24,054 bases of DNA from DASYML01 sp036399835 (GTDB taxonomy: Bacteria > Acidobacteriota > Blastocatellia > Pyrinomonadales > Pyrinomonadaceae). Within the stretch, counting starts at the first letter, position 1. Every line of letters starts with the position of its first letter. The notes under the pieces were generated by a model. It was given only the letters and a program-made list of their open reading frames with translations. It was not told the origin of the DNA and did no database searches. The stretch covers positions 1-24,054 of the forward strand of contig DASWMI010000165.1 of assembly GCA_036399835.1 (NCBI GenBank), read 5' to 3'. The translations under genes were made by a program, and so were the position numbers. This document shows positions 1 to 7,281 of this stretch, in pieces.

Positions 1-279
1 CTGGCGCAAGGACGGGTCAGCCTTAATCTCCATGAGAGCCTCTCGTCCGTCTTTTCTCGGCATATTGAGGTCTAACAAGATGAGGCCGGGCCGCGGGCTG
101 TCCGCGAGGCTGGTATAGTTCCCACGTCTGTATAGATAGTCCATCAGCTCTTCGCCATCAGCTACCATGTAAAGGTCGTTAGCCAGGCGGCTCTCGGTTA
201 AAGCCTCTTTAGCGAGGATGCGGTCATCTTCGTCATCATCGGCCAGTAAAATAGTGATTGGATGTCTTTCTGTATTCAT
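1..279 (-). CDS. Rcp1-like single-domain response regulator (partial, C-terminus beyond window)
   Basis: I translated this frame by hand from the ATG at 279. It gives 93 codons and runs off the left edge. The start reads MNTERHPITILLADDDEDD, an acidic pocket rich in Asp, followed by the phosphoacceptor region LLDLNMPRKDG with the phosphoacceptor at D70. The long loop before that Asp and the N-M-P-R-K-D-G block are typical of Rcp1-type stand-alone receivers, which in cyanobacteria take phosphate from Cph1-type kinases. The gene lies 18 nt downstream of the PAS histidine kinase on the same strand, with a purine-rich GAGAGAAG before the ATG, so it is probably the last gene seen of that operon and the kinase's partner. 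The conserved C-terminal Thr/Ser and Lys lie outside the window. The family call is firm; the partner assignment is inferred. Confidence 0.88.
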   Translation of the reverse strand, partial: MNTERHPITILLADDDEDDRILAKEALTESRLANDLYMVADGEELMDYLYRRGNYTSLADSPRPGLILLDLNMPRKDGREALMEIKADPSLRQ

Positions 280-297
280 GTTCTTCTCTCAATTCAT

Positions 298-1470
298 TTA
301 TTGTTTGACGGGCAGTGTGACGACAAAGTTAGCGCCGCTCCCAGGCGAGCTGTGAGCTGTAATATGTCCGCCATGGCGCTCGGCGATTTTTCTGCAAACA
401 GCCAGGCCGACACCCGTACCTTCAAACTCTTTGCGACCGTGCAAGCGCTGAAATACTGTGAAGATTCGATCCAGATATTTTTCGTCAAAGCCTATCCCGT
501 TATCCTCCACATGAAGCTGACAGAGCTGACCGTCTGGCAGGGTTCCCGGCTTCAGGTGCAATCTCCGATTATGGATCACAGTGGCATAGACTTTGATAAT
601 TGGCGCTTCGCCAGGCCGACGGTATTTCAGGGAATTGCCAATCAGGTTCTGCAACAGTTGGCGCATTTGCAGCGGGTCGGCATCAATGACCGGCAACTCG
701 CCTATATCAAGTAAAGCGCCTGTCTGCTCCACCTGGATTTCCAGGTCTGAGGCTACTTCGTGCGCGATGTGTGAGAGGTCTACAGGGACGAAGGGCTGCG
801 CTTTGGTTTCCACCCTTGAGAACATCAGCAGGTCGTTAATTAAGGTCTGCATACGCCCGGCAGCCGATTGCATTCGCTCCAGATAATCACGTCCTTCATC
901 TCCGAGCGAATCGTTACATTTAGCCTTGAGCCGATCACCGAATGCCTGGATTTTGCGCAGCGGCTCCTGCAAATCATGTGAAGCGACCGAGGCGAAATCC
1001 TGCAATTCACGATTGCTCCTCTCAAGCCTTGAAGCGAATATCTTCAACTGCTGCTCGATCTGTTTACGTTCCGTAATGTCTTCTATGGCGAGTAGGATCA
1101 TCTCCTTCGTCCTGGCCCGGTTGTCCAGGCGTCGCGCGTTCAAGAGCATGATTCTTCGTCCGAGGCCGGGAAACTCCCTTTCTATCTCGTAGTCATGCAC
1201 CTGCGTATTCTGCGGCAAAATCTCCACTAACAAAGAGCGCAGCTCGGGAATATCCCATTGGCCGCTGCCGAGGCTGAAGAGATGAAGGCTCTCCGTCTCT
1301 TCCCTCTTTACATGAAAGGTCTGATAGAAAGACCTGTTAGCCAGTCTCACCTGCAAATCAGAGTCGAGGACTAGGAGCGGCTCTCTCACAGTTTCCACGA
1401 TGCTCTCTGCAAGCTGCTGCGACTCATCCTTCAAAGGCCGAAAGCCTGTCTTCAAATCTTCACAAGTCAT
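298..1470 (-). CDS. PAS-domain sensor histidine kinase
   Basis: This 390-residue cytoplasmic kinase has no membrane segment. A PAS domain spans about residues 15-135 and ends in the usual EDITERK exit. A short coiled coil (136-160) follows, then a HisKA domain with the phospho-acceptor H165 in SVASHDLQEPLRKI, then an HATPase_c domain with an N box (N275/N279), a G1 box (DNGIGF, 323-328) and a G2 box (GTGVGLAV, 351-358). The DLQEPLRK style of H box is shared with Cph1-like and bacteriophytochrome-like kinases, which phosphorylate stand-alone receivers. Its start ATG overlaps the stop of the upstream receiver gene (ATGA at 1467-1470), so the two are translationally coupled. An Rcp1-like receiver follows 18 nt downstream. 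The ligand is unknown: the PAS has no visible haem or flavin signature. Confidence 0.93.
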   Translation of the reverse strand: MTCEDLKTGFRPLKDESQQLAESIVETVREPLLVLDSDLQVRLANRSFYQTFHVKREETESLHLFSLGSGQWDIPELRSLLVEILPQNTQVHDYEIEREFPGLGRRIMLLNARRLDNRARTKEMILLAIEDITERKQIEQQLKIFASRLERSNRELQDFASVASHDLQEPLRKIQAFGDRLKAKCNDSLGDEGRDYLERMQSAAGRMQTLINDLLMFSRVETKAQPFVPVDLSHIAHEVASDLEIQVEQTGALLDIGELPVIDADPLQMRQLLQNLIGNSLKYRRPGEAPIIKVYATVIHNRRLHLKPGTLPDGQLCQLHVEDNGIGFDEKYLDRIFTVFQRLHGRKEFEGTGVGLAVCRKIAERHGGHITAHSSPGSGANFVVTLPVKQ

Positions 1471-1862
1471 GATTTGGTCTTCCCCGAAACCGCCTCCCGG
1501 CCATCTTGCTCAATGAGGTCTTTTAAGATTTCCGTGAGCGTCTCAAAGTCTTTTGCTTTATCAAGGAAATAGTCTGCGCCGAGCTTCATGCACTTTTCCC
1601 TGTACTGGTCATAAGCGTGGTTCGTCAGAACCATCACGACGGGCGGCTGGCTCTCACGCTTGAGGGCCTTGAGCACCTCTATACCCTTACCGTCGGGCAG
1701 TTGTATGTCCAGAATCACGAATCTGGGCTTCAAGATTTGGATACTCCTGAAGGCTTCAGCGGCATTGTTCGCCTCTCCGATGACCTCTATGCCATCAATC
1801 TCGGAAAGCATTCTTACCAGCCGCTCGCGCAGCATTTTTGAATCATCAACAATGAAGATCAT
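1467..1862 (-). CDS. Single-domain response regulator (CheY-like)
   Basis: The 131 residues form one receiver domain with no output domain. The key residues are the acidic pair D6/D7 (FIVDDS), phosphoacceptor D52 (VILDIQLPDG), T80 and K102. The start is well supported: AAGGGGG lies 8 nt upstream of the ATG. The gene is the first of a coupled set: its TGA overlaps the ATG of the PAS kinase by four bases. It probably relays phosphate to or from that kinase or acts by protein contact. The proline-glycine spacing after D52 (QLPDGKG) is ordinary for CheY-type receivers. Pairing with this particular kinase is inferred from the overlap. Confidence 0.9.
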   Translation of the reverse strand: MIFIVDDSKMLRERLVRMLSEIDGIEVIGEANNAAEAFRSIQILKPRFVILDIQLPDGKGIEVLKALKRESQPPVVMVLTNHAYDQYREKCMKLGADYFLDKAKDFETLTEILKDLIEQDGREAVSGKTKS

Positions 1863-2064
1863 ATTGATATCCCCCTTAAAAGTCAGACCTGAAGATAAGT
1901 CACCTGCGGTTTGTTAGGAATCGGCTGAACGCTGATTCTTCTGACGGTGTTTGTCTTACAAGGAGATCATGAGGGACGAAGAAGAAGAAATAATGACGCA
2001 GCGATGAATGCTGAATGAGAGCTTCGGTCATTTCAACATCCTTGCGCCATTCCATTTTTCCTTT

Positions 2065-2694
2065 TCACATGGTCAGATTATTGCTGACGGCATAGTGTGT
2101 CAGTTCGGCGCTGGTCTTCATTCCCATCTTGCCCAGCACGCGCGCACGGTAAGTGCTGATGGTCTTAACGCTGAGGGCCAGTTCACCTGCTATCTGTCCG
2201 ACAGTCTTGCCGGAGGCTATCATGCACAGCACCTGGTACTCGCGGTCGGACAAATCTTCGTGCGGCATACGGGTCGAGTCGTGGCTGACGCTGGCGGCCA
2301 ACAACTCGCCCAGCGCGGGGCTGATATAGCGCCCGCCTCCCATGACCTTACGCACCGCTGCGATCAGGTTCTCAGGGGCGCTTTCCTTAGTCATGTAACC
2401 TGCGGCCCCGGCTCTGAGGACACGAACCGCATATTGTTCTTCGGAGTGGCCCGTAAGGATGAGGACTGGAGTCTTGGGGCAGACTTGCTTTAAATCCTTG
2501 AGCACTTCGATGCCACTTCTCCCTGGCATTGAGATGTCAAGCACGATGACATCCCAGGTTTGCTCGCGGGCAAGACGCAACACCTCCTGCGCGTTGCGAG
2601 CCTCGTTGACTGAGAGTGTTCTAAATTCCTCGGCCAGAATCTCTCTCAATCCACGGCGGATAATGGCGTGATCGTCTGCGATGAGAACTTTCAT
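2065..2694 (-). CDS. NarL/FixJ-family response regulator with LuxR-type HTH
   Basis: The 209-residue transcription regulator has a receiver at 1-118, with acidic pair D7/D8, phosphoacceptor D53 in VLDISMPG, T81 and K103. A LuxR/GerE helix-turn-helix follows at about 145-205 and includes LSDREYQVLCMIASGKT and the recognition helix region SVKTISTYRARVLGKM. Phosphorylation of such proteins normally frees the HTH for dimeric DNA binding. It lies 202 nt upstream of the receiver-kinase pair on the same strand, so it could be co-transcribed with them or be a separate unit. A spaced 8-bp inverted repeat at 2709-2758, just upstream of its start, is a possible autoregulatory site. The ribosome binding site is weak (GAGAAG). 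Confidence 0.93.
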   Translation of the reverse strand: MKVLIADDHAIIRRGLREILAEEFRTLSVNEARNAQEVLRLAREQTWDVIVLDISMPGRSGIEVLKDLKQVCPKTPVLILTGHSEEQYAVRVLRAGAAGYMTKESAPENLIAAVRKVMGGGRYISPALGELLAASVSHDSTRMPHEDLSDREYQVLCMIASGKTVGQIAGELALSVKTISTYRARVLGKMGMKTSAELTHYAVSNNLTM

Positions 2695-2708
2695 AGCTTC
2701 TCTTGATT

Positions 2709-2758
2709 AAGGGTGATTCATCCGCACTTAATCGAGCGTGATGCTGACATTCACCCTT
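2709..2758. promoter_or_regulatory. Spaced inverted repeat upstream of the NarL-type regulator
   Basis: AAGGGTGA at 2709-2716 and TCACCCTT at 2751-2758 are exact reverse complements, separated by 34 nt and placed 15-64 nt upstream of the regulator's start. The arms could be two half-sites for a dimeric regulator, or chance. No convincing -35/-10 pair was found beside them. Confidence 0.28.
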
Positions 2759-2900
2759 GTTCCTTTCCCTGGGCACAGGTGACATCCACGCTTCCTCTAG
2801 CGCTTTATCATAATGCTTGCAGACAATCTTTCACTTTTAATCTAATCTCTCTCGAACCTTGAGCGCCAGAGCCTCGGGCGCGAACAAACCGGGTAGCCGA

Positions 2901-3130
2901 CTATCTGCGAGAGGGTTTATCGGCATAAACGATACGCGCTCCGGCATCCGTTATCCAGATACCCTGATGAGAAGTATCAATTAAGCGTCGGTACTGGGAC
3001 CTGCTCCGGCGCAATTCAACTTCGGCCTGGCAGCGAGCCTGACGGTCCTCTGCCTCATGCAGTTCCCGCTTGATGGCCGGGAGAAGCTATCGGGAGTAAG
3101 GCAAGATGCCGAAGACGGAAGTTTCTCCAT
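2901..3130 (-). pseudogene. Frameshifted remnant of a PAS sensor gene
   Basis: Read on the minus strand, an ATG at 3128-3130 with GGAAG five nt upstream begins a 49-codon frame (MEKLPSSASCLTPDSF...) that ends at 2981. A second, overlapping frame (3086 down to 2901) carries the recognisable part. That part is a charged coiled coil (IKRELHEAEDRQARCQAE) leading into YRRLIDTSHQGIWITDAG and then a stop at 2901-2903. This is the standard entry into a PAS domain. In a third frame the sequence continues as SQIVGYP, which matches the next PAS segment. At least two frameshifts and the loss of everything downstream make this a dead fragment of a PAS kinase or PAS-receiver gene. The boundaries are approximate. 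Confidence 0.5.
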
Positions 3131-3502
3131 GACATCTTCCTTATTTATCTACTTCTGGGCGGGTTGGCTTATTAAGCCTCAGGAGGTAATTTCTTTCTGC
3201 CAAACACTAAACTCTGGATACAGGCTGCCGCACATTCCCTCTCAGGGATTGAAAGCGCGAGGGCTGCGTTTCATGGAGAAGAGCGATGCGACAATCTAAT
3301 CATCCCATTAGAATATTTGTACAAGGCATAGCTGTAAGGTAGTTGAATGCTGGCTAATTCTCCGGCTGAGGGGAGGGGCGAGGAGGAAATCTTACTGATT
3401 TCCCCTCCCCGGCAGCCGTGTCACGCGGGGTGAGATGTAAATGTATCCATATTGAATAATCTCCTCGATTGTCATCGAAGAGGCTTCAATTACTCTTCTA
3501 AA

Positions 3503-3522
3503 ATCCCTTTTTCGAAAGGGAT
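3503..3522. repeat. Perfect 8-bp hairpin with a TTCG loop
   Basis: ATCCCTTT at 3503-3510 and AAAGGGAT at 3515-3522 pair perfectly around TTCG. UUCG is a stable RNA tetraloop. On the minus strand the hairpin is followed by a short T run (ATTTTA), and on the plus strand a T6 run follows about 17 nt later, so it is a weak terminator candidate in either direction. It could also be part of the leader ahead of the sigma gene. Confidence 0.35.
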
Positions 3523-3664
3523 AGGCTCGCCGAAGACCCTTTTTTCAGCAATTTCTTAAATTCCCCTCGGCGATAGCATGCGCCCAATCCGCTGCTCTCA
3601 TGTTTGGCTCCTACTTCTTAACGGACCGAATCGGAGTGAAACCTGCCAGTCTTGACCAATTTTT

Positions 3665-3694
3665 TTGCTTTTGCTCGGGTTAAGCCTTTATAGT
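3665..3694 (+). promoter_or_regulatory. Putative sigma-70-type promoter for the ECF sigma gene
   Basis: TTGCTT (3665-3670) and TATAGT (3689-3694) are separated by 18 nt and lie about 34 nt upstream of the sigma factor's ATG. The -10 is good and the -35 moderate. A TTGACC at 3652 is too far from the -10 to be its partner. Confidence 0.38.
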
Positions 3695-3727
3695 TAGGAC
3701 TTAAATTTCATTCTCTTCCCGGCGCAG

Positions 3728-4324
3728 ATGATTCGGGCTGAAAGGTTCTCACGAGAGTTGGCTTTGCAAACGAACATTACCGAACTACTCGTAGCTTGGA
3801 ACGATGGCGATCAGAGTGCGCCGGAAAAACTTATGCCCCTAGTCGAGAGGGAGTTGCATCGTATCGCCGACAGGTATATGCGTCGCGAGAGCCCGGCTCA
3901 TACGCTCCAGACCACGGCCCTGGTTAATGAGGCATATATCCAGCTCATCGATCAGCGGGAGACGCACTGGCAAAACCGCGCGCACTTCTTCGGAATAGCC
4001 GCGACTATCATGCGCCGCATCCTTCTGAATTACGCGCGCAATCGTGGCCGTGACAAGAGGGGAGGAGAGATAACGCGCGTGTCGCTTTCCGAAGCCGCCG
4101 TGATGTCGGAGGAGAAGTCAGCGGAGTTGATAGCTCTAGATGAGGCGCTCAGGAAGCTGGAATCTATCGACGAGCGAAAGAGCCGGATAGTGGAACTGAG
4201 GTATTTCGGCGGGCTCAGTGTCGAAGAGACGGCGGCCTTTCTGAAAGTCTCTCACAGAACCGTGGCGCGAGACTGGAAGATGGCCCGAGCATGGTTACGG
4301 CGTGAGATTGGACGAGAGAGCTGA
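3728..4324 (+). CDS. ECF-type RNA polymerase sigma factor (TIGR02999-like)
   Basis: The 198-residue protein has sigma region 2 at about 20-105, including ALVNEAYIQL and the RAHFFGIAATIMRRIL stretch, and region 4 at about 138-192 with a helix-turn-helix (LSVEETAAFLKVSHRTVARDW within 163-183). The RAHFFGIAA...RRILLNYAR block is the hallmark of the acidobacterial ECF subfamily TIGR02999. Members are commonly encoded beside a Ser/Thr protein kinase instead of an anti-sigma factor, and that is the case here: the kinase gene starts 158 nt downstream. No anti-sigma gene is present. By family knowledge it directs RNA polymerase to a small regulon; kinase control of its activity is inferred from the pairing. 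No clear Shine-Dalgarno sequence precedes the ATG. Confidence 0.93.
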   Translation: MIRAERFSRELALQTNITELLVAWNDGDQSAPEKLMPLVERELHRIADRYMRRESPAHTLQTTALVNEAYIQLIDQRETHWQNRAHFFGIAATIMRRILLNYARNRGRDKRGGEITRVSLSEAAVMSEEKSAELIALDEALRKLESIDERKSRIVELRYFGGLSVEETAAFLKVSHRTVARDWKMARAWLRREIGRES

Positions 4325-4339
4325 TAATTGAGAGCAGAG

Positions 4340-4377
4340 GCGGCTACGGTTTAGAATGGGTTTTAAAACGCAGCCGC
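4340..4377 (+). repeat. Intercistronic imperfect hairpin between sigma and kinase genes
   Basis: GCGGCTACG (4340-4348) can pair with CGCAGCCGC (4369-4377) with one A-C mismatch around a 20-nt loop. It begins 15 nt after the sigma stop codon. There is no T run after it, so it may stabilise or attenuate the transcript and is unlikely to be a full terminator. Confidence 0.3.
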
Positions 4378-4482
4378 AGGGTCCGAGGGTCAAAGCTGTA
4401 AATGAGGCTTGTAGCCAGCTCCTCGCAGAGAGAGTTTCAAGCCCGTCAATCCATTATTAACTAGAAGGTCAGAACTGAGAAT

Positions 4483-7197
4483 ATGCCGACACTGGAGGCC
4501 GAAAAATGGCGGCGAATTGAAGAGATTTTCCATCTCGCCTTACAGTATGATGGGGCCGAGCGGGAAGCTTATCTAGCCAGAATTTGCGGTGCAGATCAGT
4601 TTTTATTAGATGAGGTCAGGTCGCTAATATCTTCGCACGAGCAGAGCGGCGAGTTTCTCGACACGCCGCAATTAACCGCTGGTTTACAATTACTCGCCGC
4701 TGCCAGCAGCGCGCCGTCACGCGAGGGCAAAATTATAGGCCGCTATGCTCTGAAGAGACTAATCGGGCGAGGGGGCATGGGCGAAGTTTATCTCGCGTTC
4801 GACCAGCAGCTAGCGCGCAACCTAGCCCTTAAGCTTCTTCCGGTTTCCTTCAACGATCATCCCAACTGGGTCTGCCGCTTTCAGAACGAGGCCCGTACGG
4901 CCTCGTCAATCGCCCACCCCAATATCGCACATGTCTATGAAGTAGGCGAAGCCGACGGACAGCACTACATCGCAATGGAGTACATAGAAGGAGCCACGCT
5001 GCGCGAATACATCAGATGTGTCCCGTTGGAGCCGCTTCAAGCCATTGACATTACCATCCAGGTAGCTCGGGCGCTTTCAGCCGCGCATTCGACGGGCATG
5101 CTCCACCGCGACATCAAGCCCGACAACATAATGATTCACCGAGACGGGTATGTGAAAGTACTCGACTTCGGGCTCGCGAAATCGACTGCGGGACTGAAAT
5201 CCCAACATGAAGGTAAAGGCATAGCGGTAAGCCCCGTAGAGACCGCTGCGGGAATCCTAGTCGGCTCGCCAGCCTATATGTCGCCAGAGCAAGCTCGCGG
5301 CATGGAAGTTGACGGCCGAAGCGACCTTTGGAGCCTGGGCGTAGTCCTCTACGAATTACTCACGCAGAAGAACCCTTTCTTATCCGAGACGCCGAGCGAC
5401 ACGATAGCGACAATCCTGAAAACAGAGCCGCCGCCACTCGGTCTTTTTATGCCGGGGCCCTCCGAAGGGCTAGAACGAATAGTTACAAAGTTGCTTTCGA
5501 AGGCAGCCGAGGACCGTTACCAAAGCGCCGAGAGCCTGATAGCTGACCTATGTAGCTTAAAGGAAGAACTAAAGCGCCGAAAAACTGAAGAACATCATAC
5601 GCGAGCCGTCGCGGAAGTTGACAGTTCGGCTTCACCTTCCACAGTCACTAAGCGAAGACGGTCGAAGCTACCATTGAAGCCTATCGCGTCAACCCCGGGC
5701 TCCGTTTGGGGAGCGTCAACGCTCGCCAGGATGGGCCTGCTCATGCCCCTGTTTATAGCCCTTATCGCCCTGCTCATACTGAGATATTCGGGCTCTGCCG
5801 TTCCGAAAACAGAGTCTCACCCGATTACATCAATCGCCGTGTTGCCGTTCGTTAACGAGAGTGCGGAGCCGAACACCAAATACATTTCGGACGGGTTGAG
5901 CGAGAGTTTAATTGAACGATTCTCACGCCTGTCTCGAATTAAAGTTATCGCACGCAACTCCTCCTTCAATTACAGAGAGAAATCGGCGGATCTCAAGAAC
6001 ATCGCTCAAGATTTGAATGTTCAGGCGCTAATTATAGGGAGGGTCAGGCTTCAGGGAGACGACCTACAGGTGAATCTTGAACTCGTTGACGTGCAACGCA
6101 TGTCTCAGCTTTGGGTAGGTCAATATCAGCAGAAGTCGTCGGACATTCCTCTCATCCTTAACGATATTGCCCGAAATATCGCGGCGAAGCTCAATCTGGG
6201 TTTAAGCGCCGAGGAGATGGACCTGATTACCAGGGATCAAAAGGGGGCCGGAGATGCATATGAATGGTATCTGAAGGGACGGTTTTACTGGAATCAACTT
6301 ACTGAGGAATCTCTTGATAAGAGCATAGAGTGCTTTAACGAGGCCTTAGCCATCCATCCCCAATATGCGTTGGCCTACACGGGACTCGCTAATTCTTACA
6401 GCACTCTCGGCGCAAATTACCGCTCTCCCGAAGAAGCCTTTCATCAGGCTGAGATTTACGCACAAAAGGCGCTGGCGATTGACAGCAGCATGGCGGAAGC
6501 ACATTACGCCATGGGCGCCATCCATTATATGTACTACTGGAACCTGCCGCTGGCTGAACAGGAGTTGAAACGCGCTCTTGAGCTTAACCCGAACTACGCC
6601 ATGGCAAACAGCATGCTTTGCGCGCTTAGCATTACCAAAGGAGATATGAGGCAGGCCACAGGCTATATCAACCGTGCCCTCGAACTCGATCCTCTTTCCC
6701 TGCTCTTTAATGCGCGGCTCTCCAGCATCTACTATCTTCAGTGCGATTATGAAAAGGCTATTAGGCTACAGCAGAAAATACTGAGCGAGCATTCGGACGC
6801 CTTCTTTCTCTACAATGATATGGCAATCGCTTATGCGCAGATGAAGAGATTCGATGAAGCCTTTGCTGCGAGCCAGAGAGCGACTATCCTAATGGGCCAG
6901 GACCCTGATACTCTTTCGAGACTCGGCATCATTTATGCCCTGTCGGGTCGAGTTAGCGACGCGAGATGGTTAGTGGGCAGGCTTGAGCAGATATCTCAGA
7001 AGCGACATGTACAAGCCTATTCAATTGCTTCAATATACGCTGCTCTCGGAGACAAGAACCAGGCATTCATATGGCTCAATAAGGCGCGCGAACAACGATC
7101 TTCTCACATGTTGTTAATTAAGGTTGACCCGATCTTTGATAAGATACGATCCGACTTGCGGTATATCGAGCTACTTGAGTCGGTTAATTTTGATTGA
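4483..7197 (+). CDS. Membrane Ser/Thr protein kinase with FlgO/TolB-like domain and TPRs
   Basis: This 904-residue sensor kinase begins with a helical segment of about 80 residues (WRRIEEIFHLAL...) often seen before such kinases. The PknB-type kinase domain (about 86-360) has the glycine loop GRGGMGEV (95-102), K117, E136, the catalytic loop HRDIKPDN (208-215), DFG (228-230) and SPEQ (267-270), so it looks active. A basic linker leads to one membrane helix (about 415-434). Beyond it lies a FlgO/TolB-N-like alpha/beta domain (about 449-565, starting SIAVLPFVNES), then TPR repeats from about 580 to 890. The kinase therefore faces the cytoplasm and the TPR half the periplasm. It follows an ECF sigma gene, a pairing typical of Acidobacteria. 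The signal and substrate are unknown; the sigma factor is an obvious candidate. Confidence 0.95.
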   Translation: MPTLEAEKWRRIEEIFHLALQYDGAEREAYLARICGADQFLLDEVRSLISSHEQSGEFLDTPQLTAGLQLLAAASSAPSREGKIIGRYALKRLIGRGGMGEVYLAFDQQLARNLALKLLPVSFNDHPNWVCRFQNEARTASSIAHPNIAHVYEVGEADGQHYIAMEYIEGATLREYIRCVPLEPLQAIDITIQVARALSAAHSTGMLHRDIKPDNIMIHRDGYVKVLDFGLAKSTAGLKSQHEGKGIAVSPVETAAGILVGSPAYMSPEQARGMEVDGRSDLWSLGVVLYELLTQKNPFLSETPSDTIATILKTEPPPLGLFMPGPSEGLERIVTKLLSKAAEDRYQSAESLIADLCSLKEELKRRKTEEHHTRAVAEVDSSASPSTVTKRRRSKLPLKPIASTPGSVWGASTLARMGLLMPLFIALIALLILRYSGSAVPKTESHPITSIAVLPFVNESAEPNTKYISDGLSESLIERFSRLSRIKVIARNSSFNYREKSADLKNIAQDLNVQALIIGRVRLQGDDLQVNLELVDVQRMSQLWVGQYQQKSSDIPLILNDIARNIAAKLNLGLSAEEMDLITRDQKGAGDAYEWYLKGRFYWNQLTEESLDKSIECFNEALAIHPQYALAYTGLANSYSTLGANYRSPEEAFHQAEIYAQKALAIDSSMAEAHYAMGAIHYMYYWNLPLAEQELKRALELNPNYAMANSMLCALSITKGDMRQATGYINRALELDPLSLLFNARLSSIYYLQCDYEKAIRLQQKILSEHSDAFFLYNDMAIAYAQMKRFDEAFAASQRATILMGQDPDTLSRLGIIYALSGRVSDARWLVGRLEQISQKRHVQAYSIASIYAALGDKNQAFIWLNKAREQRSSHMLLIKVDPIFDKIRSDLRYIELLESVNFD

Positions 7198-7281
7198 AAG
7201 ATAGCCTTTGAGATGTAAGACGTGCTAAATTCAAACATACCTCGAATCCCTAAATCCTCAAACCATGAAGGCAAAATAAAA

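Larger units (their letters stand above)
2695..3727. other. Long intergenic region without an intact gene
   Basis: This gap of about 1 kb between the divergent NarL-type regulator and the ECF sigma gene contains no intact gene that I can support. It holds the spaced inverted repeat near 2709, the PAS-gene remnant (2901-3130), a G/C-rich imperfect hairpin around 3373-3410 (arms GGAAATC / GATTTCC), the TTCG-loop hairpin at 3503-3522 and a probable promoter at 3665-3694. A plus-strand frame at 3057-3299 is antisense to the remnant and is not considered coding. Confidence 0.6.

Noticed and set aside
2008..2493. 161-codon plus-strand frame
   Set aside because: It is the antisense of the NarL-type regulator, whose domains are unmistakable.
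3057..3299. 80-codon plus-strand frame in the gene-free region
   Set aside because: It overlaps the PAS remnant on the other strand and shows no family resemblance or ribosome site.
3652..3694. TTGACC as the -35 for the sigma gene promoter
   Set aside because: The spacing to TATAGT is 31 nt; TTGCTT at 3665 gives 18 nt.
7222..7281. GTG start 20 codons upstream for the radical SAM gene
   Set aside because: It has no ribosome site and a non-conserved-looking polar extension. The ATG at 7282 has GAAGG 10 nt upstream. It remains possible.
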